Below, piece after piece: positions 1 to 8,757 of a DNA stretch of 64,000 bases. A program made the position numbers and the translations under genes. The DNA is from Burkholderiales bacterium (GTDB taxonomy: Bacteria; Pseudomonadota; Gammaproteobacteria; Burkholderiales; Casimicrobiaceae). The stretch is taken from the NCBI GenBank assembly GCA_015075645.1, contig JABTUF010000002.1, positions 620,001 through 684,000 on the forward strand. Reading direction: 5' to 3'. The notes below the pieces were generated by a model. The model saw only the letters and a program-made list of their open reading frames with translations. It did not search any database and was not told where the DNA came from. Each line of letters opens with the position of its first letter. The stretch's first letter is position 1.

Positions 1-1
1 G

Positions 2-706
2 ACGCGGGTGACCTCGCGCGGCAAGACGATGGTGATCGCCTACGACCGCGGGCTCGTCCACCTGTCGCACCACCAGCTCTACGGTCGCTGGCGCATCGCC
101 GACGCCCGGCGGGTCCCCGATTCCGACCGCGCCGTGCGCGTGGTGCTCGCGACCGCGACGCGCATCGCCACGCTCTACAGCGCCACGGCGATCGCGCTCG
201 TCGACGCGGGCGATGTGGACGCGCACCCGCTGGTCGCCCGTCTCGGCCCCGACGTGCTCGACCGCTCGACCACGCCCGCGCTCATCGCCGCGCGCCTGTC
301 GCTTCCGCGGTTCGCGCGCACGACGCTCGGGCACCTGCTGCTCGACCAGTCGTTCGCGGCCGGGCTCGGCAACTACCTGCGCAGCGACATCCTCCATGTC
401 TCCGGGCTTCGCGCGGAGGCGCGCCCCGCGGACCTGGACGGCGATGCGCGGGCGCGGCTCGCGGAGACGATCGTCGCGCTGCCCCGGCGCAGCTACCGGT
501 CGCGCGGCGTCACCGCCGGCGCGGCGCTCGCGCGCACGCTCGACGCCCGCGGTGTTCCCCGGGCCGAGCGACGGTTCCTGGCCTACGACCGCGCAGGCGA
601 GCCGTGCCGGACCTGCGGGTCGGCCATCCGGCGGCGCGAGGTCGCCGGCCGCGGCTGGTTCTACTGCCCGGCCTGCCAGCCGCCGGTGCGCGTGCGGCGG
701 CGCTGA
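2..706 (+). CDS. nei: Endonuclease VIII / Fpg-family DNA glycosylase, 5' truncated by window edge
   Basis: Base-excision-repair glycosylase/AP lyase acting on oxidised bases. The N-terminus, including the catalytic Pro-Glu, lies outside the window; 234 residues are visible, open from base 2. The helix-two-turn-helix segment is clear (LLDQSFAAGLGNYLRSDIL, about visible residues 118-136), and the protein ends with a four-cysteine zinc finger (CRTCG near residue 202, then YCPACQ) as in Nei/Fpg. The finger has the usual CxxC-x16-CxxC spacing and is intact. The next gene, egtD, is convergent and 32 bp away. Nei rather than MutM is favoured by the short C-terminus and by the GLGNYLRSDIL wording, but the missing N-terminus leaves the exact subfamily less certain. 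Confidence 0.9.
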   Translation, partial: TRVTSRGKTMVIAYDRGLVHLSHHQLYGRWRIADARRVPDSDRAVRVVLATATRIATLYSATAIALVDAGDVDAHPLVARLGPDVLDRSTTPALIAARLSLPRFARTTLGHLLLDQSFAAGLGNYLRSDILHVSGLRAEARPADLDGDARARLAETIVALPRRSYRSRGVTAGAALARTLDARGVPRAERRFLAYDRAGEPCRTCGSAIRRREVAGRGWFYCPACQPPVRVRRR

Positions 707-738
707 CGCGGCGGCCGGCGCGCTCGAAGCGTGAACGC

Positions 739-1791
739 TCAGGCCGCGTGGAACACGGCGAAGTCTCCGTGGGCGTCCTGCCAGCAGCGGATCCGCGTGT
801 ATCCCGCCGCCCGGAGCAGCGCCTCGAACTCGGAGGGCGCGTACTTGTACGCGTTCTCGGTGTGGATGCGCTCGCCGGCGGCGAAGGTCCTCGGCGATCC
901 GCCGATCGAAACGACCTGCGGGCTCGTGGCTTCCAGATGCATCTCGATGCGCGAGCGGGCTTCGTCGTGGAGGGCGACGTGCGCCCAGGCCTCGGGGAGG
1001 AAATCGCTGCCGATCAGGCGGTTCACGTGGTTGAGGACGTTGCGGTTGAACGCCGCGGTAACGCCGGTCGGATCCGCGTAGGCGCGCACCAGCCGCGCGG
1101 CGGACTTCTTCGTGTCGACGCCGATCAGAAGCCCGCTCCCCGGACGCGTGACGCAGTGCATACGGACGCGCTCGAGGAGTTCGCGCGCGTCGTCGGGCGT
1201 GAAGTTGCCGATCGACGACCCCGGATAGAAGAACGTGGCCGGACGCGGGTCGAGATCCGCCTCGAGGTCGAGGCCTTCGGTGAAATCGACGACGACGCCG
1301 CGGACGTCGAGCGCCGGAAACGCGTCCGCGACCCGGCGGAGCGAGTCCGCGAGCTGATCCTCGGCGACATCGACCGCGATGTAGCGCGCGGGCGAGGCGA
1401 ACGGGAACCAGTCCTGCGCCTTGCGGCAATCGCCTGCCCCGAGGTCGACCCACTGGCCCCCGGATCCGATGGCGCCGGTGATGGCCGCGCGGTGCTCGAC
1501 GAAGATCGCGCGCTCGGTGCGCGGCGGATAGTACTCGGGCAGTTCGCAGATCGCGCCGTAGAGCGCGCAGCCCAGGCGATCGTAGAAGTACCGGGGCGCG
1601 ATCGCGGCCGGGTCACGGCGCAGGCCCGCGACGAGCGCGTGCCGCTCGCGTTCCGGGTCGGCGTCGAGCCGCTTCGCGATGCCTCCGTACGTCACGTTCG
1701 CTCGCGTTCCGTTCTCGGTGGCGCTCGCGCGCGGGTCGCGTGGGCCGCTCGCCGGCAGGCGAGTCTGCGCCCGGAGGCGCCCGGACGTCAA
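739..1791 (-). CDS. egtD: L-histidine N-alpha-methyltransferase (ergothioneine biosynthesis)
   Basis: SAM-dependent trimethylation of histidine to hercynine, the first step to ergothioneine. The family signature ELPEYYPPRTE is present, followed by the SAM-binding loop WVDLGAGDCRKAQ (about residue 114), the FFPGS-like FFYPGSSIGNF segment, and a C-terminal GDFAVFHAA. As called (350 aa) it is longer than the usual 320 or so; a GTG at 1695 (VTYGGIAKRLDA) would give 318 aa and fits the family N-terminus better, so the start is uncertain. No egtB (sulfoxide synthase) is adjacent within the window, so the partner gene must lie elsewhere or be absent. It is divergent from the secreted protein at 1860, with 68 bp between the starts. 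Confidence 0.9.
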   Translation of the reverse strand: MTSGRLRAQTRLPASGPRDPRASATENGTRANVTYGGIAKRLDADPERERHALVAGLRRDPAAIAPRYFYDRLGCALYGAICELPEYYPPRTERAIFVEHRAAITGAIGSGGQWVDLGAGDCRKAQDWFPFASPARYIAVDVAEDQLADSLRRVADAFPALDVRGVVVDFTEGLDLEADLDPRPATFFYPGSSIGNFTPDDARELLERVRMHCVTRPGSGLLIGVDTKKSAARLVRAYADPTGVTAAFNRNVLNHVNRLIGSDFLPEAWAHVALHDEARSRIEMHLEATSPQVVSIGGSPRTFAAGERIHTENAYKYAPSEFEALLRAAGYTRIRCWQDAHGDFAVFHAA

Positions 1792-1859
1792 AGCACGAGG
1801 GACGAACTCCGCCGGCGCGCTCGTTCGCGCGTCCGCCTGGTTCTTGGCATCATCGCGTC

Positions 1860-3491
1860 ATGCGCGCGTTCGCTTCCGCCTTCGCCGCGGCCCTGATGCT
1901 CGCCAAGCCTGCTCCCGCCGCGTTTCCCGACGCTCCTCCGCTGTCCGACTCGCTCGGGCTCTATCCGGCCGGCGATTTCGTCGTCACGACCGGCGACCTC
2001 TCGCCGATCGCGCCGTCGCCGCGCCTGTACTTCGCGAAGGAGTGGATCGCGGTGCCGCGCGAAGGCGTGCCGGTGTCGGGGTTCGCGACCGGAATGCGCG
2101 CGGCCGACGACGTCCGCGTGTGGAGCGCTACGCCCGCGGCCCGGGAGCGCCCGGGCCAGCGCCCGCCGCTGGCATGGCTGGGTTCGCCAGTGCGCATCGG
2201 CCACGCGCGCACCACGCCCGACCTGCAGCACGTCGTCGCCGGCGGACACACAGCGAAGCTCACGCTCGCGCCGAAGCTTCCGCTGAACGGCTCATGGGCC
2301 GACGCCGGCACCGGACGCTGGTTCGCCGACCGCGAGGTCGCGCTGCGCGGTGAGTGGCGCGACGACGCCTTCGAGGCACGCACGCTGTGGCCGCGGGACT
2401 TCCGCATCGACGCCGCCGCGCCGGTCGACCCGCTGCCCCGCGATCGACCCGCGGACCGTGCGCTGCGCGAACTCGTGCGCTCGACGAGCGGCGACGCGCG
2501 CCATCCCTTCCTCGCCCGGCCGCTCTGGGAACGCGAAGGCTCCGCACGAGCGTGGGACGGCAAGCCGGTGCTGCTCGTCATGGTGAACGGCGCGCAGGGC
2601 GACGACGACGAGGCCTGGGGCGGTCATTTCGCGATCGGCACCGGGCGCCTCGGGGCCGGCGGCGCGATCGACGACATCCTCGTCGACAACTTCTACTCGC
2701 TCGACGTCGTGAGCGAGAAGGGCATCCTCGCGGCCCCCACGCCGCTCGATCAGTATCTCGCCGACGTCAACAGCGGGCAGGCGTGGTACCGGCCCACGGC
2801 GCTCGTGGTCGCGGTGCTCTCGGACGACGCCGTGCCCGCGCGCGTGCAGGGCGCGTTCAACCGCGTCTACGCGCAGTTCTGGCGCCACCAGCTCCACTAC
2901 CAGCATTCGCTCGCGAACTGCTCGGGCATCAGCGTGGACACGTTGCGCGCGCTCGGCTGGAGGCTGCACGCGAACGAGCCCGGCCCCGGGTCGACCGCCC
3001 TCGCATGGCTCGCGTTCCCTTGGGCGCTCGTCACCGAACGCTCGCTGTCGAAGGCGCGCGTGGCCTACGAGTACCTGACCGAGGACCGGACGCGGCTCTT
3101 CCCGAGTGTCGCGTTCGAAACGATCGGCGCATCGCTCGTGACGCTCGCCCGGGACGGTGCGGGACACGAAGCAGGCGACCTCGAACGGGAACTCGCACGG
3201 GACCTCGAAGCGCTCGTGTTCGTGCACGTGCCGCAATTGCCGTCGTCGCGCGTGCCGGGGTCGTGGCCGGTCGTGTCGCCCGCGGAATACCGGGGAAAGG
3301 TGCCCTCGGATCCGGAGGACCGGAAGATCATTCCGGTGCTGTCGCGGCCGTTTCCGTCGAATCTGCGCGACGACGATCTCCTGCCCGAGACCCGCCGGCC
3401 GTCCGACCTGCCGCTCTACGTGTGGGTCGCGGTCGCCGTTGCCGCCGCGGTCGCGCTGGCGGGTTGGCTCGTACGCGTACTGCGGCATTGA
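1860..3491 (+). CDS. Secreted, C-terminally anchored protein of unknown function
   Basis: 543 aa. I do not recognise it with certainty. The N-terminus is a plausible signal peptide (MRAFASAFAAALMLAKPAPA), and the last 25 residues form one hydrophobic helix followed by a basic tail (PLYVWVAVAVAAAVALAGWL, then VRVLRH), so the bulk should be periplasmic and inner-membrane anchored. The middle contains GGHFAIGTGRL, then DNFYSLD, then SLANCSGISVDTL. This His...Asn-Cys order resembles papain-like DUF4105/Lnb-type periplasmic hydrolases, but that is only a pattern-level guess. The ATG at 1860 was chosen because upstream in-frame ATGs would bury the signal peptide. It stands alone, followed by the arsR operator. 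Confidence 0.7.
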   Translation: MRAFASAFAAALMLAKPAPAAFPDAPPLSDSLGLYPAGDFVVTTGDLSPIAPSPRLYFAKEWIAVPREGVPVSGFATGMRAADDVRVWSATPAARERPGQRPPLAWLGSPVRIGHARTTPDLQHVVAGGHTAKLTLAPKLPLNGSWADAGTGRWFADREVALRGEWRDDAFEARTLWPRDFRIDAAAPVDPLPRDRPADRALRELVRSTSGDARHPFLARPLWEREGSARAWDGKPVLLVMVNGAQGDDDEAWGGHFAIGTGRLGAGGAIDDILVDNFYSLDVVSEKGILAAPTPLDQYLADVNSGQAWYRPTALVVAVLSDDAVPARVQGAFNRVYAQFWRHQLHYQHSLANCSGISVDTLRALGWRLHANEPGPGSTALAWLAFPWALVTERSLSKARVAYEYLTEDRTRLFPSVAFETIGASLVTLARDGAGHEAGDLERELARDLEALVFVHVPQLPSSRVPGSWPVVSPAEYRGKVPSDPEDRKIIPVLSRPFPSNLRDDDLLPETRRPSDLPLYVWVAVAVAAAVALAGWLVRVLRH

Positions 3492-3521
3492 TGCGAACGG
3501 CGGGGTCAGCGGGATTGGGGG

Positions 3522-3556
3522 TTGACATAGTTCCAATATTCCATAATATTGGAAAT
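3522..3556 (+). promoter_or_regulatory. arsR promoter with perfect 10-4-10 palindromic operator
   Basis: A near-consensus -35 TTGACA (3522-3527) is followed by a perfect inverted repeat, TTCCAATATT (3531-3540), CCAT, AATATTGGAA (3545-3554). The right arm contains the best -10 (TAATAT, 3544-3549; 16-bp spacer). The palindrome ends 2 bp before the arsR ATG. ArsR-family repressors typically bind such AT-rich palindromes over the -10 region, so this should be the autoregulatory site. With that -10 the transcript would begin at or just before the ATG, that is, essentially leaderless. Confidence 0.88.
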
Positions 3557-3979
3557 ATGAAAGCCACCTCGCTCACCACGGCCCCCACCTACGCCGGGCA
3601 CGCGGCGGTCGACACGGTGCGCGCGGTCACCGCGCTCGCCGCGCTCGCGCAACCGACGCGGCTCGCGATCTTCCGCTCGCTCACCGCGCACGCGCCCGGC
3701 GGCCTCACGCCCGGCGAACTCGCGACGATTCACGACATCGCCCCGCCGACGCTCTCGTTCCACCTGAAGGAACTCGCGACCGCCGGGCTCGTCGCCGTTG
3801 AGCGCGAAGGGCGCCGCATCCGCTACCGGGCCGACCTCATCGCGATGAACGCGCTCGTCGGCTACCTCGTCGACCATTGCTGCCGGGCGACCGGCCGGCT
3901 GACCGACTCTGCATGCGCGACCGGATGCGCCCCGGCCGCCTGCTCCCCGACCCCGGCGCATAAGAGGCAACCACGATGA
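3557..3979 (+). CDS. arsR: ArsR-family metalloregulator
   Basis: 140 aa winged-helix repressor. The segment ALAQPTRLAIFRSLTAHAPGGLTPGEL, then TLSFHLKELATAGLVAVEREGRRIRYRAD, is the classical ArsR HTH and wing. Metal(loid)-sensing cysteines are probably in the C-terminal tail (HCC near residue 116, then ACATGCAPAAC), an arrangement like the C-terminal-thiol ArsR types rather than the CVCDL type. The ATG sits directly behind the palindromic operator. The stop overlaps the start of the ArsI-like gene by 4 bp (ATGA), so the two are translationally coupled. Expected role: derepression of the downstream arsenic gene by trivalent (organo)arsenicals. Confidence 0.9.
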   Translation: MKATSLTTAPTYAGHAAVDTVRAVTALAALAQPTRLAIFRSLTAHAPGGLTPGELATIHDIAPPTLSFHLKELATAGLVAVEREGRRIRYRADLIAMNALVGYLVDHCCRATGRLTDSACATGCAPAACSPTPAHKRQPR

Positions 3980-4497
3980 AGCGCTTCCACGTCCACCTCT
4001 CGGTGCCCGATCTGGCCGAGGGCATCCGGTTCTACTCCGGCGTGTTCGGCGCCGCGCCGAGCGTCGCGAAGCCGGACTACGCGAAGTGGATGATCGACGA
4101 CCCCCGCGTCAACTTCGCGATCTCGCAGCGCATGGCCCGCACGGGGCTCGAGCACCTGGGCTTCGAGGCCGAGGACGCCGGCGGACTCGCCGACATCCGG
4201 GAGCGCTTCGACGCCGCCCGCGCCGGCGCGGTCGAAGACGAGCCCGGCGCGCGCTGCTGCTACGCGGTGTCGGACAAGCACTGGATCACCGATCCCGCCG
4301 GCGTCGCCTGGGAGGCGTTCCACACCCTCGGCGCGATCACGCGCTTCGGCGAGGAGCACGGCGAGCCCGCCGCGGAGCGCTGCTGCGACGCGGCTGGTCC
4401 CGACGACGCCAGCGATGCCTCCGCGGTCGGATGCTGCGGCGCGGCCGTGGTTTCGTCGGCGAAGCCGGCCGGCGCCGCACGCCGCTGCTGCGCATGA
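3976..4497 (+). CDS. arsI: ArsI/CadI-type glyoxalase-fold protein, probable C-As lyase
   Basis: 173 aa vicinal-oxygen-chelate protein. MKRFHVHLSVPDLAEGIRFY is the family N-terminus. GLEHLGFEAED carries a metal-ligand His, and ARCCYAVSDKHW holds the vicinal cysteine pair that in ArsI binds trivalent organoarsenicals, followed by DPAGVAWEAFHTLG with the metal-ligand Glu. ArsI enzymes are Fe(II)-dependent dioxygenases that cleave the carbon-arsenic bond of MAs(III) and aromatic arsenicals. The C-terminal 45 residues are a low-complexity tail with three further Cys-Cys pairs (ERCCD, VGCCG, RRCCA), which is unusual in its number. It overlaps arsR by 4 bp, so an arsRI operon is likely; no arsM, arsC or arsB is next to it. 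Confidence 0.85.
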   Translation: MKRFHVHLSVPDLAEGIRFYSGVFGAAPSVAKPDYAKWMIDDPRVNFAISQRMARTGLEHLGFEAEDAGGLADIRERFDAARAGAVEDEPGARCCYAVSDKHWITDPAGVAWEAFHTLGAITRFGEEHGEPAAERCCDAAGPDDASDASAVGCCGAAVVSSAKPAGAARRCCA

Positions 4498-4577
4498 ACC
4501 GCTCGGATTCGCGACACGCGGACCGCGGCCGCGGCGCGCCGCCGGGACCCTCAGGCGCGGCGCCGGGCACGCGCAGA

Positions 4578-5045
4578 ATGTCCGACGCGGCCACGCCCTC
4601 CCCGTTCGCGCGGCCGCTGCGAGAGCGCGCGTTGCGTTTCGTTGCCGCGGCCGCCGTGCCTCTCGTGGCTGGATGCGCAGGAGCGCAATCGCAGGCGCCG
4701 GCGTTCCCGGTGGGCGTCACCTTCGCCTGGGTCGGCACCGACGCCGGCTCGGCGCCGCGCATCGACGTCGCGGACCCGAGCCGCTACACCGTCCGCTTCG
4801 ACGCGTCCGGGCGCGCCGAACTCCGCCTCGACTGCAACCGCGGCTCATCGCAGTGGTCGCGGGACGGCGACCGCCTCGCGCTGACGCCGCCCGCCTCGAC
4901 CAAGATGAAGTGTCCGGACGGCTCGCTCGACGCCGCGTTCGCCGCCGGCCTCGCGCGGACCACGCGCTGGAGCTACCGCGACGGCGTGCTGGTGCTCGAG
5001 GGCGGCGACGCCACGGCGTTGCGACTGAAGCGCCTGCCGCCCTGA
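4578..5045 (+). CDS. META-domain (HslJ-like) lipoprotein
   Basis: 155 aa. A hydrophobic leader with a lipobox, AAVPLVAGCAG (Cys near residue 33), predicts an outer-membrane or periplasmic lipoprotein. The mature part has the META/HslJ pattern: YTVRFDASGRAELRLDCNRGSSQW, then a LALTPPASTKMKCPDGSLDAAF stretch, matching the 'NGG...M.C...' core of META domains. The function of such domains is poorly defined (stress resistance, secretion). It is convergent with, and abuts, the minus-strand lipoprotein pair (stop codons at 5045/5046). The GC-rich 80 bp after arsI holds no obvious terminator. Confidence 0.8.
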   Translation: MSDAATPSPFARPLRERALRFVAAAAVPLVAGCAGAQSQAPAFPVGVTFAWVGTDAGSAPRIDVADPSRYTVRFDASGRAELRLDCNRGSSQWSRDGDRLALTPPASTKMKCPDGSLDAAFAAGLARTTRWSYRDGVLVLEGGDATALRLKRLPP

Positions 5046-5657
5046 TCAGCGCGGCGACGCGCGGATGAATCCCCGCTTCGCCATGCCGTTCACGACGGAG
5101 GCCGCGACGTCGCTCGCATCGGCGGCGGTGCCGGACGGATAGTTGACCACCACCAGCGCGCGCCAGGCTTCCTTCGTCGTGTCGATCGCGTAGAGCCGGA
5201 CCTCGGTGACCGACGAAGGCGTCGTGTCGAGGTCGGTGCGCGGATCGGGATCGGAGCGCGCGCCCAACCACCGGTACATGCCGCCCGACTTCACGATCGG
5301 CTTGTCGCTCGGCGGCTGCACGAACAGGATCGCGTCCGCGCCGGCACGGCGCGCGGCCTCGATGACCGCCGCACCGTCGACCGTGACGGCGCCGACGTCG
5401 GTCGCGACCGCACCGGGCAGGCCGTCCCGCGTCGTGACCGGCACGCCCGCCGACGCGAGCCGGACCGCGAACGCGTCGTCCCAGGCCTTGCGCCGGGCCG
5501 CGTCGGCGTCGATCGTCACGATCGCGATCTTCGCGAGCGGCCGGGTCGCGCGGTTCGACGACTGTTCGAACTCGCGCAGCACGACGCGATTGTCGGTCGT
5601 CGCGCAACCGGCCGCGGCGAGCACGATCGCAACGAATGCCAGCGCGCGCACGATCAT
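5046..5657 (-). CDS. Lipoprotein of unknown function (downstream member of pair)
   Basis: 203 aa. The start MIVRALAFVAIVLAAAGCATT gives an ideal signal peptide with lipobox (Leu-Ala-Ala-Ala-Gly-Cys); its ATG overlaps the stop of the upstream lipoprotein gene (ATGA, 5654-5657). After the lipobox the layout parallels that upstream lipoprotein: an IAIVTIDADAARRKAWDDAFAVRLASAGV block, a central ILFVQPPS strand, and a final segment describing a conserved 'E...L.VVNYP' strand. The two are probably ancient duplicates. I cannot assign a function; they look like envelope lipoproteins of the DUF4136-like kind. Confidence 0.75.
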   Translation of the reverse strand: MIVRALAFVAIVLAAAGCATTDNRVVLREFEQSSNRATRPLAKIAIVTIDADAARRKAWDDAFAVRLASAGVPVTTRDGLPGAVATDVGAVTVDGAAVIEAARRAGADAILFVQPPSDKPIVKSGGMYRWLGARSDPDPRTDLDTTPSSVTEVRLYAIDTTKEAWRALVVVNYPSGTAADASDVAASVVNGMAKRGFIRASPR

Positions 5658-6304
5658 GCCGCCGCCTTCGACGGTGTGAGTCCCTGCGACGCGATCGCGT
5701 GCGCGATCACGGTGGCGAGCCCATCCGCCTCGCGCCGGAACGACGAGGGATCGTAGGTCTCGGTGACGCCGGTCCACACGAGGCGATCGCTCGCGACGTC
5801 GAAGAGCGACGTCTCGATCCTCGCGATGCGCGTCTGGATGACCTGCGGCTGCGCGACCCAGCCTCCGTACCAGCCCCACCAACCCGCGCCGACCGGTCCC
5901 ACCGGCACCATCGTCGTGCGCACATCGGTCCGGGTCTGCACGCCGCGGATGTGCACGAGCAGCAGTCCGTCCGAACCGGAACTGGCGACACCGCCCTTGA
6001 TCTCGTCCTCGGTCAGCGTTCCGTCCCGCAGCAGGCGGTAGCCAGGGATACCTTCGACGCCGACGGTCGCGAGCTTGCCGGCGAGCGTGTCCTCGAAGAT
6101 GCGCCGCTGCGTCAGGTCGCCGCCGACGCTCACCACGAGGATCCGCGCGAACGGCTTCGAACGCACCGACGGGTCGAACCAGGCGTCGCGCAGCGTCGTC
6201 GACGCGCAGCCCGCGGCGACGAGCGCGGCGCAGGCGATGAGCGACCCGCGGCCGAGCCGGCGCAGCCTGCGCGGCTTCGTTCCCGTCGGTACGACGCGCG
6301 CCAT
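5654..6304 (-). CDS. Lipoprotein of unknown function (upstream member of pair)
   Basis: 216 aa. The signal peptide LIACAALVAAGCAS has a lipobox Cys about residue 33. The mature part begins with TTLRDAWFDPSVRSKPFARILVVSVGGDLTQRRIFEDTL, a start common in DUF4136-like lipoproteins. A Gly/Trp-rich loop (GPVGAGWWGWYGGW) lies in the middle, and the end (VWTGVTETYDPSSFRREADGLATVIAHAIASQGL) resembles proteins that convert a variance or vector value for an envelope complex, though no function is established. The start codon overlaps the enoyl-CoA hydratase stop (TGATG, 6302-6306), so all three minus-strand genes are translationally coupled. Confidence 0.75.
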   Translation of the reverse strand: MARVVPTGTKPRRLRRLGRGSLIACAALVAAGCASTTLRDAWFDPSVRSKPFARILVVSVGGDLTQRRIFEDTLAGKLATVGVEGIPGYRLLRDGTLTEDEIKGGVASSGSDGLLLVHIRGVQTRTDVRTTMVPVGPVGAGWWGWYGGWVAQPQVIQTRIARIETSLFDVASDRLVWTGVTETYDPSSFRREADGLATVIAHAIASQGLTPSKAAA

Positions 6305-7080
6305 CAGCGGTTGCGAAACGCCGGCTTGCGCTTCTCGACGAACGCGCGCATGCCTTCCTTCTGGTCGTCGAGCGCGAAGGTCGCGTGGAATTCGCGCCGC
6401 TCGAACAGCAGTCCTTCGGCGAGCGACGACTCGTACGCGCGGTTGACCGCCTCCTTGACCTTCATCACCACCGGCAGCGAATACGACGCGATCTGCGTCG
6501 CGACCCCGATCGCTTCGTCGAGGAGCCTGTCGGCCGGCACGACGCGCGACACGAGGCCCGAACGCTCGGCTTCCGCCGCATCGATCATCCGCCCGGTCAA
6601 GCACCAGTCCATCGCCTTCGCCTTGCCCACCGCGCGCGGCAGGCGTTGCGTGCCGCCGAAGCCCGGCATCGTGCCGATCGTGATCTCCGGCTGGCCGAAC
6701 TTCGCGCTGTCGGCGGCGATGATGAAGTCGCAGGCCATCGCGAGCTCGCAGCCGCCGCCCAGCGCGTAGCCCGCGACCGCCGCGATCACCGGCTTGCGCG
6801 TATAGCGCACCGCCTCCCAGTTGCGCGAGATGTAGTTGTCGCCGAGCACCTTCGCGTAGCTCCACTCCGCCATCGCGCCGATGTCCGCGCCGGCGGCGAA
6901 GGCCTTCGCGCTGCCGGTGATGACGATCACCGAGATTTCCGGGTCGGCGTCGTAGCCTTCGAGCGCCGACTTGATCTCGTCGGCGATCGCGTCGTTGAGC
7001 GCGTTCAACCGCGCCGGGCGGTGGAGCGTGACGATCGCGACCCGTCCGCGCGTCTCGGTCAGCAGATTTTCGTAGGCCAT
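6304..7080 (-). CDS. Enoyl-CoA hydratase (crotonase family)
   Basis: 258 aa, full length for a crotonase. The oxyanion-hole segment [11 protein letters not shown] and the second active-site stretch [47 protein letters not shown] contain both glutamates expected of a true hydratase (the Glu of GGGCE and the Glu of GQPE). The C-terminal [34 protein letters not shown] is typical of short-chain (EC 4.2.1.17) and PaaF-type enzymes. It is the first gene of a three-gene minus-strand unit with two lipoproteins, an odd pairing. Likely role: beta-oxidation or aromatic side-chain degradation. Confidence 0.92.
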   Translation of the reverse strand: MAYENLLTETRGRVAIVTLHRPARLNALNDAIADEIKSALEGYDADPEISVIVITGSAKAFAAGADIGAMAEWSYAKVLGDNYISRNWEAVRYTRKPVIAAVAGYALGGGCELAMACDFIIAADSAKFGQPEITIGTMPGFGGTQRLPRAVGKAKAMDWCLTGRMIDAAEAERSGLVSRVVPADRLLDEAIGVATQIASYSLPVVMKVKEAVNRAYESSLAEGLLFERREFHATFALDDQKEGMRAFVEKRKPAFRNR

Positions 7081-7388
7081 GGGAGGTTCGAGGTTCGTGG
7101 TCGAAGGAATGCGGTGCGGCGGCGCGAGACGATGTGCCGCGCAGACCCGCCATGATAGCGCGGCGGCCCCCACCCCTTTCGAGCAGCACGCGCAAGCATG
7201 TCGCGCGAGAGGTCCGGACCAGCGCCGCCAGAGCATGGCACCCGCACGATCCCCCGGGTTCAGCGCAACGACGTCTTCGCGACCTGCCACACTGCGCGCC
7301 GCCCCGACGGCCGCCGTCGCCGAAGCGCCCGCATCGCCTCGGTGTCGTCCGAGCCGCGCCGCACTGGCCCGGCCCCCCCGATATCGAT
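7081..7388. other. Non-coding gap upstream of the enoyl-CoA hydratase operon
   Basis: 308 bp of GC-rich sequence between the hydratase start and the hmgA stop. It must contain the hydratase promoter, but I see no convincing -35/-10 pair, no palindrome and no U-tract terminator for hmgA. Apparent reading frames here lack family resemblance. Confidence 0.5.
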
Positions 7389-8738
7389 TCAGCGTTTCGC
7401 CGGATCGAAGTGCTTCCGCAGCCCCTGCCACACGCGCGCGTAGTCGCGCTGCCGCTGCGGCGACTCGAGCGCCTGCCGGGTCGGTCGGATCACCTGCCGC
7501 GTCTCGAACATGAACGCCATCGTGTCGCGGATGTAGTTGGGTTTCGACGTGTCGGCGGCACTGGCCTTTTCGAACGTCTCCGCGTCGGGGCCGTGGCCGG
7601 TCATGCAGTTGTGCAGGCTCGCGCCGCCGGGCACGAAGCCCTCGGCCTTCGCGTCGTAGACCCCCTCGATCAGCCCCATGAACTCGGAGGCGACGTTGCG
7701 GTGGAACCACGGCGGGCGGAACGTGTGCTCCATCGCGAGGATGCGCGGCGGGAAGATCACGAAGTCGATCGCGTCGACGCCGGGCGTGTCGCTCTGCGAC
7801 TGCAGCACGAGGAAGATCGACGGATCGGGATGGTCGTAGCTGATCGAGCCGATGGTGTTGAAGCGGCCGAGGTCGTACTTGTACGGCGCGCAGTTGCCGT
7901 GCCAGGCGACGACGTCGAGCGGCGAGTGGTCGATCCGCGCCGACCACAGGTGCCCCTGGAACTTCGCGACCAGCTCGAAGTCGCCCTCGCGGTCCTCGTA
8001 CCACGCGTGCGGCGTCAGGAAGTCGCGCGGATTGGCGAGCCCGTTGCTGCCGATCGGACCGAGGTCGGGCAGCCGGAACGGCGCGCCGTAGTTCTCGCAG
8101 ACGTAGCCGCGCACCGCGCCGTCGGGGAGTTCCACCGCGAAACGCACGCCACGCGGCACGACGACGATTTCGCGCGGCGCGGCCTCGAGGCGGCCCAGCT
8201 CGGTCGCGACGACGAGCCGCCCCTGCTGCGGCACGATGAGGAGTTCGCCGTCCGCGTCGTAGAAGTAGCGGCCCTCCATCGAGCGATTCGCCGCGTATTC
8301 GTGGATCGCGCATCCGCTCATCGCCGCGGGACTGCCGTTGCCCGCCATCGTCACGAGGCCCGCGACGAAATCGGTCGGCGCCGAGGGGAGCGGCAGCGGA
8401 TGCCAGCGAAGCTGGTCGGGAGGCGCGGGCACCGAATCGAACGCGCTCTCGATGCGCCCGGCGTCGATCGGCCGGAACGCACCATGCATCGCGGCGGGTC
8501 GGATCCGGTAGAGCCAGGAGCGCAGGTTCGCGCCGCGCGGCGCGGTGAACGCGCTGCCCGACAGTTGCTCGGCGTACAGACCGTAGGCCACGCGCTGCGG
8601 GGAATTCTGGCCGACCGGCAGCGCGCCGGGCAGCGCCTCGGTCGCCAACTCGTTGCGAAATCCGCTCTGGTAGGCGAGCGGCGTCGCCCCGCTGCGCGGT
8701 GCGGCGGGTGGCGCGTTCTTCGGCGTCGTAGCGTCCAT
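7389..8738 (-). CDS. hmgA: Homogentisate 1,2-dioxygenase
   Basis: 449 aa, family-typical length. Opens homogentisate to maleylacetoacetate using Fe(II) and O2. [26 protein letters not shown] is the N-terminal hallmark. The iron ligands are visible as [12 protein letters not shown] (His and Glu) and [12 protein letters not shown] (His). The ATG at 8738 ([11 protein letters not shown]) is preferred over upstream starts that would overlap the DUF2783 gene. It is the third gene of a minus-strand operon (flavin hydroxylase, DUF2783, hmgA; gaps of 13 and 19 bp). No maleylacetoacetate isomerase is adjacent; a FAH-family gene lies at 13.7 kb but belongs to a sugar locus. Confidence 0.96.
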   Translation of the reverse strand: MDATTPKNAPPAAPRSGATPLAYQSGFRNELATEALPGALPVGQNSPQRVAYGLYAEQLSGSAFTAPRGANLRSWLYRIRPAAMHGAFRPIDAGRIESAFDSVPAPPDQLRWHPLPLPSAPTDFVAGLVTMAGNGSPAAMSGCAIHEYAANRSMEGRYFYDADGELLIVPQQGRLVVATELGRLEAAPREIVVVPRGVRFAVELPDGAVRGYVCENYGAPFRLPDLGPIGSNGLANPRDFLTPHAWYEDREGDFELVAKFQGHLWSARIDHSPLDVVAWHGNCAPYKYDLGRFNTIGSISYDHPDPSIFLVLQSQSDTPGVDAIDFVIFPPRILAMEHTFRPPWFHRNVASEFMGLIEGVYDAKAEGFVPGGASLHNCMTGHGPDAETFEKASAADTSKPNYIRDTMAFMFETRQVIRPTRQALESPQRQRDYARVWQGLRKHFDPAKR

Positions 8739-8757
8739 CGATGGCTCCGGTGCGCGG

